The notes: generated by a model from the sequence alone, not told the origin. DNA of 11,673 bases from UBA3210 sp963653535 (GCA_963653535.1 CAVJWU010000040.1:1-11673), one strand, 5' to 3'. Shown: positions 1 to 8,759, counted from the stretch's first letter. Numbers and translations: made by a program.

Positions 1-76
1 CTTCAATTCTTCGTATATCCAAAAAATTATACGTTCATCTATTAAATAAGTATATTTTAAAATCTTCTCTATAACG

Positions 77-107
77 AAAAAAGCTATAGATGAATAACAC
101 CTATAGC
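77..107 (-). terminator. Rho-independent terminator closing the operon
   Basis: Read on the minus strand, a 10-bp stem (arms 98-107 and 83-92, one G-U pair) encloses a 5-base loop (93-97). Six uridines follow immediately (77-82). The first arm begins 8 bases after the stop codon of the last GGDEF-EAL gene. This is a textbook intrinsic terminator and marks the 3' end of the leftward transcription unit. Confidence 0.87.
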
Positions 108-114
108 CATAATA

Positions 115-1560
115 TTATTTTTTCCAGTTATTATCTTTTAAGAATTTAACTGTTGCTTCTTTATCCATTGGGGCACTTATAAAATAGCCTTGGAAGAATT
201 TAACTCCATGTTCCATCATGTAATTAACAGATTCTTCATCTTCTACCTTTAATGAACAAATATCAATCTTTTGTTGAGCACAAGTTTCAACAAGCATTTC
301 ATTGATCTTACGATTAACGAATGATTCTTTACCTTCAAGTAAATCACTTGATGTGATCTTAATCATATTAACATTACGTTTTTCAAGTTTCATAATATTA
401 TTTGAATCTAGGCCAAAATGATCAACCGCGACTTTAAAGCCATTCTTTCTAAATGCATTTAAAGTATCTTCAATTGTCTTATATTTTTCATATAAAGCAT
501 ATTCTTCAATTTCAATACAAATCGCAGAAGTAGGTACATTATTCTTCCTACAAATATCGTTAAATTCATTAACAACATTAGTATTTAATAATTGTTTAAC
601 CGATAAGTTAACGCTGAAGAAGATATTGTTCTTTTTAAATAATGCGGCATTCTCATTATAATATAAACAAATCGTAGAGATTTCCCATTTACCAATCCAG
701 ATGATATCACCAGAATTTTCTAGTACGCTTAAGAACTTGTTTGGTGAAAGAACACCAAGAGTTGGATGTTCCCATCTAATAAGAGCTTCAAAGGAAACGA
801 TTTGGTTTCTTGAATAGTCGACCATTGCTTGGTAATAAAGGGTAAATTCTTGTTTCTTAATCGCTGATCTAATTTCGTTATAATAAGCGACATTTTCTTT
901 TTCTGATTCATCGAATTGAGATGAATAGACTGCATATCTCTTATTTTCTAACTTATGGTTCATATATAAAGCGATGTCTGCTTTAGAAATTAAATCTTCC
1001 GCGGATACGGCATGCGTTGGATAAAATGAAATACCTAAATTACAAGCGAAACTTGTTTCAACGTTCATTCCAGTTACTTCAATTGGTTTTTCAATTGTAT
1101 CAACAAGTAAATCTGCGAAACTATATAATCTATCTTTCGAGATATGTCCTCTTAAAAGAATGATATATGAATCTGATTCTTCGTTATATTCTGCAAAAAT
1201 TGCATTTTTAGGAAGAATGTTATTAACGTTTTGAATTAAGTGTTCTCTTAAAATAATTTCATTCTTTTTACCAAAAGATTCTTCTAATTCACTAACATTA
1301 GTTAATTCAAAGATGAAGACACTTGCTTCTTTTGATAAACGATATGTTTTAATAAATGAATCTAAAGCTTGCATAACACCTTTTTTGGTCATTAAGCCTA
1401 GATCTACTTTCTTGTTTAATTTTTCGGCCTTGATACGTTTAAATTCACGGACAATCGACCAAACAAGCAATCCGGATAAAAGTATAATAACTACGACAAT
1501 AACAACTACGAATACTGGATTACCAGCTTTAACACCAGTTTCTTCGATTAAAAATCTCAT
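115..1560 (-). CDS. Membrane protein with degenerate GGDEF and degenerate EAL domains (probable c-di-GMP sensor)
   Basis: The 481-residue protein has one N-terminal membrane segment (about 15-37), a cytoplasmic GGDEF-fold region (about 50-212) and an EAL domain (about 225-475). In the GGDEF domain the signature loop reads YNEESDSY (125-132), so cyclase activity is not expected. The EAL domain keeps E258 of the EAL motif, N318, E350, K401 and Q457. However, the usual Asp-Asp pair is D380-H381, the Asp after the catalytic Lys region is T403, and the Glu of the AEGVE-type motif is L437. Several metal or catalytic ligands are therefore missing, and hydrolysis is unlikely. I infer c-di-GMP binding or a regulatory partnership with the intact EAL protein encoded just upstream. 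The ATG at 1558-1560 has an AAAAAGGAGG site (1571-1580) lying in the end of the preceding gene; the two genes are 2 bases apart. This is the last gene before the terminator. Confidence 0.9.
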   Translation of the reverse strand: MRFLIEETGVKAGNPVFVVVIVVVIILLSGLLVWSIVREFKRIKAEKLNKKVDLGLMTKKGVMQALDSFIKTYRLSKEASVFIFELTNVSELEESFGKKNEIILREHLIQNVNNILPKNAIFAEYNEESDSYIILLRGHISKDRLYSFADLLVDTIEKPIEVTGMNVETSFACNLGISFYPTHAVSAEDLISKADIALYMNHKLENKRYAVYSSQFDESEKENVAYYNEIRSAIKKQEFTLYYQAMVDYSRNQIVSFEALIRWEHPTLGVLSPNKFLSVLENSGDIIWIGKWEISTICLYYNENAALFKKNNIFFSVNLSVKQLLNTNVVNEFNDICRKNNVPTSAICIEIEEYALYEKYKTIEDTLNAFRKNGFKVAVDHFGLDSNNIMKLEKRNVNMIKITSSDLLEGKESFVNRKINEMLVETCAQQKIDICSLKVEDEESVNYMMEHGVKFFQGYFISAPMDKEATVKFLKDNNWKK

Positions 1561-1562
1561 AA

Positions 1563-4142
1563 TTATTTAACCTCCTTTTTTCTTTTGATTGATAATGCTT
1601 TCTTTGCATTTTCTTTACTAACAGGTTTAGAGAAATAATATCCTTGGATATTAGTGCAATGACGTGTCTCTAAGAATTCAATTTGATATTCATCTTCAAC
1701 ACCTTCTGCAACTACTTGTAATGATAAATCATTCGCAATATTAATGATATTAGTAATAATACTACGATATGACTTATCACCTTTAATGCCATCGATAAAT
1801 TCTTTATCTAGTTTAATAACATCAACTGGTAATTCACCTAAATATTTTAATGAGGAGAATCCCATACCGAAGTCATCTAGATAAATCTTAATACCGAAGC
1901 TTCTAAGATATTCAAGTTTAGAAATAACATCAGTCATTGATTCAATTAAGTATGTTTCCGTAATTTCTACACATATTGAAGAATAAGGAACATCATATTC
2001 TTTATACATATTAACTAGTTTTTGGATAAATCCTCTTTGAGCTAGTTGAGCAGGAGATACGTTAACTGAAACATGTAAGTAAGGATCATTTAATTCTTTC
2101 ATGAGTTTAAATGATTCTCTTAATGTAAATAAACCAATGTCATTAATTAAACCAGTCTTCTCGGCGACTGTAATATATGTAAGAGGAGACTCATATTTAT
2201 ATTTAGGATTATTCCATCTAATCAAACATTCAAAGCCATTTACTTTGTCATCTTTTAAAGAATAATTAGGTTGGAATACTGCCTCAAATTCGTTATTTTC
2301 TAAACCATGCTTAATATCATCCGCGACACGTATATCTTTTGAATATATTTCTTCTAGACCTTCATCATAGATCTTATATGAACGATCTTTGACATTTTTT
2401 GCATTATCACAAGCAAGTCTAACTTTGTCGATAATATTAAGTGGAGTTAGATGGTCACCTCTTATTTGATTTAAAGGATATAAACCATAGATTACTTGTA
2501 AGTCCATTTCTTGATAAAGGACTTTAGTTGGTTTCTTCATCTCAGTATCTAGACGAGAGAAGAACTTATTTAAATCGTGATAAGAATCTTTAAATTCATA
2601 GATGAAAGCAAAGTTTTCATCTTTAATATTATAGATTTCATTTTCACCAAGTAATCCTTTTAATTTATTTAAGATTTGAATATTAATTAAAGATAGGATT
2701 TTTTCACCATAGAGTTTAGATAATTCATCTTTATTCTTATTGCCAACAAAGATTAAATATTTATTTTTCGTATCTAAAGTAGAATCGAGTAAATAATCAT
2801 TTAATTTATGAATTAAACATTTGATATTGCTTATTCCATATGTATCATCTTTATAAGTTTCAGAATTTAATTCTTCATTTAAGTTAACATTACTTACTAA
2901 TGTAACCTCACTCGAAGTTTCTTCACCTACTAATTGATAGCCATTAAATAATTTAAGAATAGTAAATTTAATGTTTTTGGTTTCACCTTGTTTATCATTA
3001 ACTTTCATCGTTAAAGAAGGATATTCATTTAATAATTTAGTAGTTAAGTTCGCATTACCGTTAAGTTCGAGAATTTCAAATCCTCCTAGATAAGAAGATC
3101 TAACTCCTAAAGAAGAGAACTTCTTATTCATTGAGATAACTCTAGCTTTCTTATTAACAACTAAGACATAATGAAGATCATCTTTAAAATCGGCGACTAA
3201 TTTAGAATTCTTCTTTTTAATAATATTATATGTGGATAATAAAGATACGCTGAAAAGGGTCATAAGAGCGATAATACAAGCTCCATAGATATAAGTTACA
3301 TATCTTATCGCACGATAATAAGAAGAAATATAAGTATCGCTTATAAGAGCATAAATAAATAGTGAGTCGCTTGAATAATTTGTATCAAGTAATGACGCAT
3401 GACTTACTAAATAATTATTATCTTTAATCGTTAGTAAACCGACTTTATTTTGACAACTGTCGATATATGAATTGAGTGAATTAACATTTTCATAGTTACC
3501 AAATAAAGAAGAATAATAAGTGATTGACTTATCAAATGTATTAGAAACAATATAACTATTCTTTGTCAATATTAAATATGATGGAGAATAGGTACTTCCT
3601 AAAGAAGAAGTTAACACTGTTTCATATGAAGAAAATGATTCTAAAGCGAATAAATGAATTTTAGATCCTTCTAAAGAGAAGTTATAGAAAATAGTCGTTT
3701 CGTTTACAACTGGACTATCAAAGATATAACTAGAATCAATGATCGATAATTTTTGAGAGAATACTCGATCTTTAATATTGATTTTATCTGTCTTAAATGA
3801 ACCTACTTCAGTATTAGAACTTGTTAATAAAGTAAATTCATTCGTATCTTCATTAAAATAACCAAATCCATAAATACCATCTTTATTAAATTTAGTATAA
3901 AGAGAAGTTAATGAAGTCGCATTACCTTCTAACGAGTAATTAACAATATATTGACTCATCTCATCATAATTACTCTTCGTAACCGACTTAACATAAGTAG
4001 CAGTATGAAGCGTTATCTCATTAATATTCTTTTTAGAATTTGTTTCGATAATGGAATTGACAATAAGAAAATAACCAACAGTTACAATTACTGAAGAAAT
4101 AATACTAATAATTAAACATATTATTGCACTAGTCTTTTTCAT
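1563..4142 (-). CDS. Transmembrane sensor with PAS-like, degenerate GGDEF and intact EAL domain (probable c-di-GMP phosphodiesterase)
   Basis: The 859-residue protein has a membrane segment at about 7-31, an extracytoplasmic region of about 250 residues (32-278), a second membrane segment (about 280-307), a PAS-like stretch (about 322-408), a GGDEF-fold region (about 435-595) and a C-terminal EAL domain (about 605-850). The size and flanking helices of the outer region resemble Cache-type ligand sensors, but I see no diagnostic motif. The GGDEF loop has become NIKDENF (505-511), so cyclase activity is unlikely. The EAL domain keeps the residues used for metal binding and hydrolysis: E638 (motif ECL), N694, E726, D756-D757, K777, E813 and Q833. 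It should hydrolyse c-di-GMP to pGpG, perhaps in response to an outside ligand. Its ATG lies inside the end of the upstream peptidase gene (14-base overlap) with only a weak AGGA upstream, so translation is probably coupled. Confidence 0.92.
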   Translation of the reverse strand: MKKTSAIICLIISIISSVIVTVGYFLIVNSIIETNSKKNINEITLHTATYVKSVTKSNYDEMSQYIVNYSLEGNATSLTSLYTKFNKDGIYGFGYFNEDTNEFTLLTSSNTEVGSFKTDKINIKDRVFSQKLSIIDSSYIFDSPVVNETTIFYNFSLEGSKIHLFALESFSSYETVLTSSLGSTYSPSYLILTKNSYIVSNTFDKSITYYSSLFGNYENVNSLNSYIDSCQNKVGLLTIKDNNYLVSHASLLDTNYSSDSLFIYALISDTYISSYYRAIRYVTYIYGACIIALMTLFSVSLLSTYNIIKKKNSKLVADFKDDLHYVLVVNKKARVISMNKKFSSLGVRSSYLGGFEILELNGNANLTTKLLNEYPSLTMKVNDKQGETKNIKFTILKLFNGYQLVGEETSSEVTLVSNVNLNEELNSETYKDDTYGISNIKCLIHKLNDYLLDSTLDTKNKYLIFVGNKNKDELSKLYGEKILSLINIQILNKLKGLLGENEIYNIKDENFAFIYEFKDSYHDLNKFFSRLDTEMKKPTKVLYQEMDLQVIYGLYPLNQIRGDHLTPLNIIDKVRLACDNAKNVKDRSYKIYDEGLEEIYSKDIRVADDIKHGLENNEFEAVFQPNYSLKDDKVNGFECLIRWNNPKYKYESPLTYITVAEKTGLINDIGLFTLRESFKLMKELNDPYLHVSVNVSPAQLAQRGFIQKLVNMYKEYDVPYSSICVEITETYLIESMTDVISKLEYLRSFGIKIYLDDFGMGFSSLKYLGELPVDVIKLDKEFIDGIKGDKSYRSIITNIINIANDLSLQVVAEGVEDEYQIEFLETRHCTNIQGYYFSKPVSKENAKKALSIKRKKEVK

Positions 4143-4758
4143 GATTATCTTCTTTTCCTAATTCTTTTAATATTTCTTGTTTTGCTTTTTCAAGTTCTTT
4201 TTCTTTCTTCATCTTCTCTCTTAAAATAAGAATATTTTTTGTTTCCATCGCGATAATTCCGAAAAGAATAACAAATACGATGAGAAAGATTGTAATATTG
4301 GAAGATTTAAAAAAGCTAAAAATCTTTCCAATCGTTGGATTTATTGATACTACTTTACCTAAGAAATTACTTTCTGAAACCAAGTAAGTATCGGCAATAA
4401 GGTTATTATCACCTTTAGTTATAAGTTCATTAGTTAAACTATTAACACCTATAACACGGTGAGTAATAACTTCTCCATAAATCATTTGTGATGGATCAAT
4501 GCAATAGAATGAGATTATATCATTTACGTTAATAGATGAATAACTAACTCTCTTTACAATGACCATTTCTCCTACATTAATCGTTCCTTCCATTGAATTA
4601 GTCGCGACGACCATAAAATAATAACCAAATAAACATGTAGGAGTATTAGTAGCAAGACCAATAATAACTTTAATAATTATATAAACTATTAATGAACATA
4701 TAATTCCTAGAATTATGTATCCTATTATTTTTCCTAACTTCTTTTTATTCATTTTCAT
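4129..4758 (-). CDS. SipW-type (ER/archaeal-like) signal peptidase I, second copy
   Basis: This 209-residue membrane protease has an N-terminal membrane helix (about 9-34) and a short peptidase domain. The catalytic serine motif is NSMEG (S55-M56), the HR motif is THRV (H100-R101) and the conserved Asp lies in KGDNN (D117). A second membrane helix (about 154-170) precedes a charged cytoplasmic tail. Histidine where typical bacterial LepB has the catalytic lysine places it in the SipW/ER-type S26B group, which in Bacillus processes TasA-like proteins. It is only distantly similar to the other SipW-type peptidase in this window. It starts 2 bases after the DUF2357-like gene stop and has no convincing ribosome binding site, so reinitiation is likely. 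ATG codons at 4756-4758 and 4750-4752 are both possible starts. Which protein it cleaves is unknown; no obvious SipW-type precursor lies beside it. Confidence 0.88.
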   Translation of the reverse strand: MKMNKKKLGKIIGYIILGIICSLIVYIIIKVIIGLATNTPTCLFGYYFMVVATNSMEGTINVGEMVIVKRVSYSSINVNDIISFYCIDPSQMIYGEVITHRVIGVNSLTNELITKGDNNLIADTYLVSESNFLGKVVSINPTIGKIFSFFKSSNITIFLIVFVILFGIIAMETKNILILREKMKKEKELEKAKQEILKELGKEDNHEKD

Positions 4759-4760
4759 AT

Positions 4761-7151
4761 TTAGTTATTTTTTAAATCCTTAAATGAAGGAACTTTTGTT
4801 TCTTTACCTTGTCTACCTTTAGAAGATTGTCTTAATAAAACAAAGCGTGCATTCTTTCTTTTTGAAGCATTAATAAGAGGAACAGTTTTTGTATCACTAG
4901 TAAAAGTAGGTAATATAACATCATTTTCATTACGTTCTTTAATTTCTTTAAATGATGGGTTATGTTTATTTTCTAGTTCTTCGTTAGTAGTCTCTTCTTG
5001 AGGAGTTATTGAAGGAGAAACTTCTTCTTCAACAATAGGTTCTTCTTTAGAAGGAACTAATGGACTGAGATTATCTTCATTTACTTCACTAACAGGTTCT
5101 TCTTTAGTAGGAGGAACTTCTTCTAATTTCTTCATCGCAAGAAGTTCTTTAAATGAAGGCACCCTAACTTCTTTACCTTTACTACGTTTAACTTTACGTA
5201 ATGAATTAAATTTATTTTTGTTAGAATCTTCGTTAGTAACGTTAGTTTCTTCTACTAAAGGAGTGACTACTTCAATAGAATCTTCTTGTTTTAACTTATT
5301 TACTTCATTAAGAGCCTGTAATTCTTTAAATGAAGGTACTTTATTTTCTTTTCCACCTTTTCTTCCCTTAGATAAATTACGTAAAAATGAATATTTATCA
5401 ATAACGTGTTCTGTAGGTGAAACTTCTGCGGTACTTTCTTCATTAACTATCGAAGAAGAAACTTCTTCAACATTATTATTTTTATTTAATTCCTTGAATG
5501 AAGGTACTTTACTTTCTTTACCTGCCTTACCTCGACGAGAATTACGTAAGTAAGCATATTTATTAACTTGAGGTTTAGTTTCTTCTTCAGTAGGAATAGA
5601 ATTATTCACTTCTTCTACTGGTGTAACTGTTTCACTTGCTGTAACATCAGTATTTTCAGTAGCTTCATTAAGTTCTTCTTCAGGAATAACTTCACCTTTT
5701 TCAAGGCGTTTTTGTAATCGATAGAGACGTAATTGTTCTTCTCTTTTCGCTCTAAGCTCTTCTCTATATTTCTTATCTTCAGCTTCAAAACGGGCGAGAT
5801 CTCTTTCAGCTTTCTTAAGTTTTTCTTCCATCTTCATCAGATCTTGTTTCTTAAGATAGATGATTGTTTTATACATTGATCTAACACGTTTTAAATATAA
5901 ATAACGAGCTTGTCTTTGTTCTTCATAAGGTGTTGTTTCTGACGGTAATTTCTCTTCTAAAGATTCAATAATTTCTTTTTGAATGCCATTTTCAATCTTT
6001 TGCATACGTCTATAGACGGTGACAAATGATTTATTATAAGAAATACCGGCATTAACATCTTTTGTAAATTCTTGTTTATATTTCTTCTTAGAACGATTAT
6101 AAAAATATTCAGAAATAGTAGGATCTTCTAAATCTTTACCTTCTAATTTATCATGATCGCCAGCGATAAGGTTTCTAACATTAATAGGAGCCTTTTCTTT
6201 CTTATACTTATATGGTAAGAGTTCATATGATTCACTTCTTTCCATTTGATTACAGGAAATAAGTGAATAGTTTAAGATAAACATATCGCATACATCTTGA
6301 ATAAAGTCATTATCAAAAGTAAGGTCTTTATCCATTAAGTCAAGGTCGATACCAAGTTGACGATAACTATCTAAGAATTGCCATAATTTAAGACAAGAAT
6401 TATAGTTAACGCTGCCTTGAATAATATTAGTCTTTAAGATAGGTGGAACGACTGGTTTAGAATTTCTCTTTAGTTCAATATAGAATTGAGAATTCATAAA
6501 ACCACGAATATAGTTTCTAATCGTTTCAATATCTTCAAGTAATTCGACGTTTTTCTTTGAGATTTCATCGTTAATTTCATTTTTAACACTTAAATCAATC
6601 GTTGCTTCAATATCATAATTTCTCCATTTAAAGGTTGATTTCGCGTTTAAATGGTCTTTTTGATATGACTTAACTGAATCTAAGATTGAATTATATCTAA
6701 GTTCAATAAAAGCCGCGAGCTTATTAATAAGAGTCATGACAAATCTATTTTCATAGATGATAAGAGTATCTTCATATGTTGTAGAAAGAATCTTACTAGG
6801 GACGATAGTTCCATCATCTCTAATTTCTTGAACATTTTGTACGTGACTCGATAAGTGTTGGACTGAACGAGAATTAATTTTTTTAGCCCTTTGAATTGGT
6901 GCGACATCTTCAATCGCTTCCATAAATTGTCTAGGGTTTCTAACAATTGCTTCAACATAAGTTAAGTTATTTTTGATAACTTCAATCCATGTTGCATCAA
7001 AAGTTAATTGTTGACGAGATCTTTTTTGATATACTTCTAATTTACCACCTTTAATGGCGTTGAGCATTTCTTTATAAAAATCATCTTGAGACTTTTGTTC
7101 GACTAATTCTAATATATCTTTATAATATTCTTTTTCAACATTCTCTGCCAT
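4761..7151 (-). CDS. DUF2357-like protein, McrB partner, with coiled coil and C-terminal PSFKEL repeat tail
   Basis: The 796-residue protein is soluble, with no signal or membrane segment. The N-terminal half (about 1-330) resembles DUF2357 proteins that pair with McrB-like ATPases; the most telling stretch is TTYEDTLIIYENRFV (124-138) followed by a helix. Residues about 350-485 are highly charged and helical, with a likely coiled coil at about 432-485. The rest (about 486-796) is acidic, rich in Glu, Ser, Thr and Pro, and probably disordered. It carries four full copies and one partial copy of a basic motif (KYxxLR, then GKExKVPSFKEL) at 531-555, 586-611, 647-670, 731-737 (partial) and 769-793. 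I see no PD-(D/E)xK nuclease signature, which a McrC-type protein would need. The gene begins 15 bases after the AAA+ gene stop with a GAGGT site at 7157-7161, so the two are surely co-expressed. Gene existence is certain; the DUF2357 assignment is from memory of the family and moderate. Confidence 0.75.
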   Translation of the reverse strand: MAENVEKEYYKDILELVEQKSQDDFYKEMLNAIKGGKLEVYQKRSRQQLTFDATWIEVIKNNLTYVEAIVRNPRQFMEAIEDVAPIQRAKKINSRSVQHLSSHVQNVQEIRDDGTIVPSKILSTTYEDTLIIYENRFVMTLINKLAAFIELRYNSILDSVKSYQKDHLNAKSTFKWRNYDIEATIDLSVKNEINDEISKKNVELLEDIETIRNYIRGFMNSQFYIELKRNSKPVVPPILKTNIIQGSVNYNSCLKLWQFLDSYRQLGIDLDLMDKDLTFDNDFIQDVCDMFILNYSLISCNQMERSESYELLPYKYKKEKAPINVRNLIAGDHDKLEGKDLEDPTISEYFYNRSKKKYKQEFTKDVNAGISYNKSFVTVYRRMQKIENGIQKEIIESLEEKLPSETTPYEEQRQARYLYLKRVRSMYKTIIYLKKQDLMKMEEKLKKAERDLARFEAEDKKYREELRAKREEQLRLYRLQKRLEKGEVIPEEELNEATENTDVTASETVTPVEEVNNSIPTEEETKPQVNKYAYLRNSRRGKAGKESKVPSFKELNKNNNVEEVSSSIVNEESTAEVSPTEHVIDKYSFLRNLSKGRKGGKENKVPSFKELQALNEVNKLKQEDSIEVVTPLVEETNVTNEDSNKNKFNSLRKVKRSKGKEVRVPSFKELLAMKKLEEVPPTKEEPVSEVNEDNLSPLVPSKEEPIVEEEVSPSITPQEETTNEELENKHNPSFKEIKERNENDVILPTFTSDTKTVPLINASKRKNARFVLLRQSSKGRQGKETKVPSFKDLKNN
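4773..5561 (-). repeat. Peptide repeat array (PSFKEL motif) in the DUF2357-like protein
   Basis: Five units lie at 5487-5561, 5319-5396, 5142-5213, 4941-4961 (partial, core NPSFKEI) and 4773-4847. Each full unit encodes a basic block beginning K/R-Y/F-x-x-L-R, then a Gly/Lys/Arg-rich turn, then GKExKVPSFKEL or a close variant. The last unit ends with KDL followed by three residues and the stop codon. Unit spacing is irregular (about 55 to 120 residues start to start between full units) and the linkers are acidic. The DNA copies share a recognisable core around the reverse complement of CCTTCATTTAA, but wobble positions differ, which suggests selection on the peptide rather than recent duplication. 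Confidence 0.9.
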
Positions 7152-7166
7152 AATCTACCTCACTTA

Positions 7167-8759
7167 CTAAGATGCAAGTTTTAATAAATCACGTAAGTAT
7201 GCGATTGATTCTCCAAATGCGTCTTTACCAAATAATTTTTGAAGTAAGGCAATTAAACCTTCTAATTCTTGTTTTAAGAATGGTAAGTTTAATGCTTCAA
7301 ACTTCTTAAAGATCTTTGTACAGATCATATAGTCTAAACCTTCTAGTTCTGTGTTACCACATGCAACATAGACTGGAACGAATAATTTAATTTGTTTTAA
7401 AATACGGTTACCAAAAGCAATCTTGAAATTGTCTTGTACATAAACATCAATCTTTTCGATTGAATCTAAGCTCTTCAATGAGATTGGATGAGCTTGAGCA
7501 GCTTCGTCAAATAACTTTTGTAAGTAATCATATGATAAGTTGATTGGTTCAGTAAATGGTGCGTCAAAATATTTCGCTCTTTCGTTGAGGTAAAGAGTTA
7601 CGGCTCTATCGTAAACTTTATCAGTAATTGTGAAAGTTGAGTCATCTTTGTTGGCTGTACCAATATACCAAACATTTTGTGGAATGATTAATTTACCATC
7701 TTCTAAGTGTTTAGGATCACTTTCAAGTTGAGTTGGAACTAAGTCAATTCTCCATTCACTCTTATCAGGCATTTCCATGATGGATAAGAATTCTGCAAAG
7801 TAATATTCAATACGAGCTAAGTTTAATTCATCGAGAACGATTAAATTAACATCTTCTCTATATGAAGCTTCATATAAAGCTTTTAAGAAATCTGTTTCAT
7901 TGAATTTCTTAGTAAATTCATTTAAATAACCTAAGATTTCAGTTCTATCTCTCCATGAAGGTTGAACAGAAACAATTGATGCTTGATTCTTCATGAAACG
8001 TGAGAAAGCATAAGGTAAAGAAGTTTTACCTGTACCTGAGATACCTTCTAAAATGATGATTTTAGAGGTAGCTAAACCAGCGAGGAACTTAGAAATAATT
8101 TTCTTAGAATAATATAAATGTAATTGGCTTGCTGCATAGTTAACGAATTTATCAATAATTTCTGGTAATCCAATCATATCGTCACTTGACATAGGGACTA
8201 AATACATACCATCTTTATATTTTTCATCAACTAAAACAAGTTTACTAAATCTTGATGTAGATGTAGCTTCAGTACTTTCTTCTTTAACTGTACTTTCACT
8301 TTCTTCTAAGGAACTTGCGAAAGTACCAAGATCTTGTTCACTAACAAGATCATCTCCATCAATAATATCTTTATCTTGGAAACCTCCAAGTCTTAAAGAT
8401 AAGATCTTATCCTTTTCTTTTGTCATACGCTTAACTTCTTGTTTTAAGTTAGCGATTTCAAATAAGAGGTCTTCTTTATCTACTTCTTTCTTTCTAAACT
8501 TTAACCATCTACGTAAGATTTGAACAATCTTGATGATTAAAAGAACAAAGAAAGCAAGGGTAATACCATCGATAAGAACAAATAATATCCATGATACTAC
8601 AGTGAAGGTAGATGAATAAGAACCAATTAATTGGAAATTAGTTATATGATTTCTAACTAAGATATCTGCGAATGCATTATATAAATATACGAAAAAATTA
8701 CAGAATTGTTTCCATAAATTATACATGAATTCCAAATAATATTGGGCGAATTCATTCAT
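7167..8759 (-). CDS. Membrane-anchored McrB-like AAA+ ATPase
   Basis: The 530-residue protein has a hydrophobic N-terminus: an aromatic amphipathic stretch (about 12-35) and a strong membrane segment or hairpin (about 51-82). A short coiled coil (about 93-122) and an acidic Ser/Glu linker (about 140-168) follow. The AAA+ module spans about 195-470, with Walker A GISGTGKTS (239-247), Walker B LIVLDELNLAR (306-316), sensor-1 region YIGTANKDD (365-373) and a candidate arginine finger R385. The DELNLARIEYYFAEF signature matches McrB/MoxR-type AAA+ proteins. McrB homologues hydrolyse GTP or ATP and form hexamers with a McrC or DUF2357 partner, here the next gene. No DNA-binding N-terminal domain is present; the membrane anchor takes its place. 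ATG 8757-8759 has a strong AAGGAGGG site at 8768-8775. I infer a ring at the cytoplasmic face of the membrane; its substrate is unknown. Confidence 0.88.
   Translation of the reverse strand: MNEFAQYYLEFMYNLWKQFCNFFVYLYNAFADILVRNHITNFQLIGSYSSTFTVVSWILFVLIDGITLAFFVLLIIKIVQILRRWLKFRKKEVDKEDLLFEIANLKQEVKRMTKEKDKILSLRLGGFQDKDIIDGDDLVSEQDLGTFASSLEESESTVKEESTEATSTSRFSKLVLVDEKYKDGMYLVPMSSDDMIGLPEIIDKFVNYAASQLHLYYSKKIISKFLAGLATSKIIILEGISGTGKTSLPYAFSRFMKNQASIVSVQPSWRDRTEILGYLNEFTKKFNETDFLKALYEASYREDVNLIVLDELNLARIEYYFAEFLSIMEMPDKSEWRIDLVPTQLESDPKHLEDGKLIIPQNVWYIGTANKDDSTFTITDKVYDRAVTLYLNERAKYFDAPFTEPINLSYDYLQKLFDEAAQAHPISLKSLDSIEKIDVYVQDNFKIAFGNRILKQIKLFVPVYVACGNTELEGLDYMICTKIFKKFEALNLPFLKQELEGLIALLQKLFGKDAFGESIAYLRDLLKLAS

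Noticed and set aside
1..76. Open frames at the left edge on both strands
   Set aside because: One minus-strand frame is open across this stretch, and two plus-strand frames end at 47-49 and 72-74. Without a start signal or recognisable residues, a neighbouring gene cannot be assigned.
729..935. Further short open frame inside the degenerate EAL gene, and similar ones at 1313-1570 and 6734-6958
   Set aside because: All are out-of-frame or antisense shadows of well-supported genes, with no own ribosome binding site or domain.
5218..5553. Plus-strand open frame of 111 codons opposite the repeat region
   Set aside because: It lies antisense to the PSFKEL repeats, its sequence mirrors their composition, and it has no ribosome binding site.
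4761..8759. Classical McrBC-type restriction system
   Set aside because: The ATPase has a membrane anchor and no DNA-recognition domain, and the partner shows no PD-(D/E)xK nuclease signature. The gene context is surface proteins and c-di-GMP, not methylases or mobile elements.
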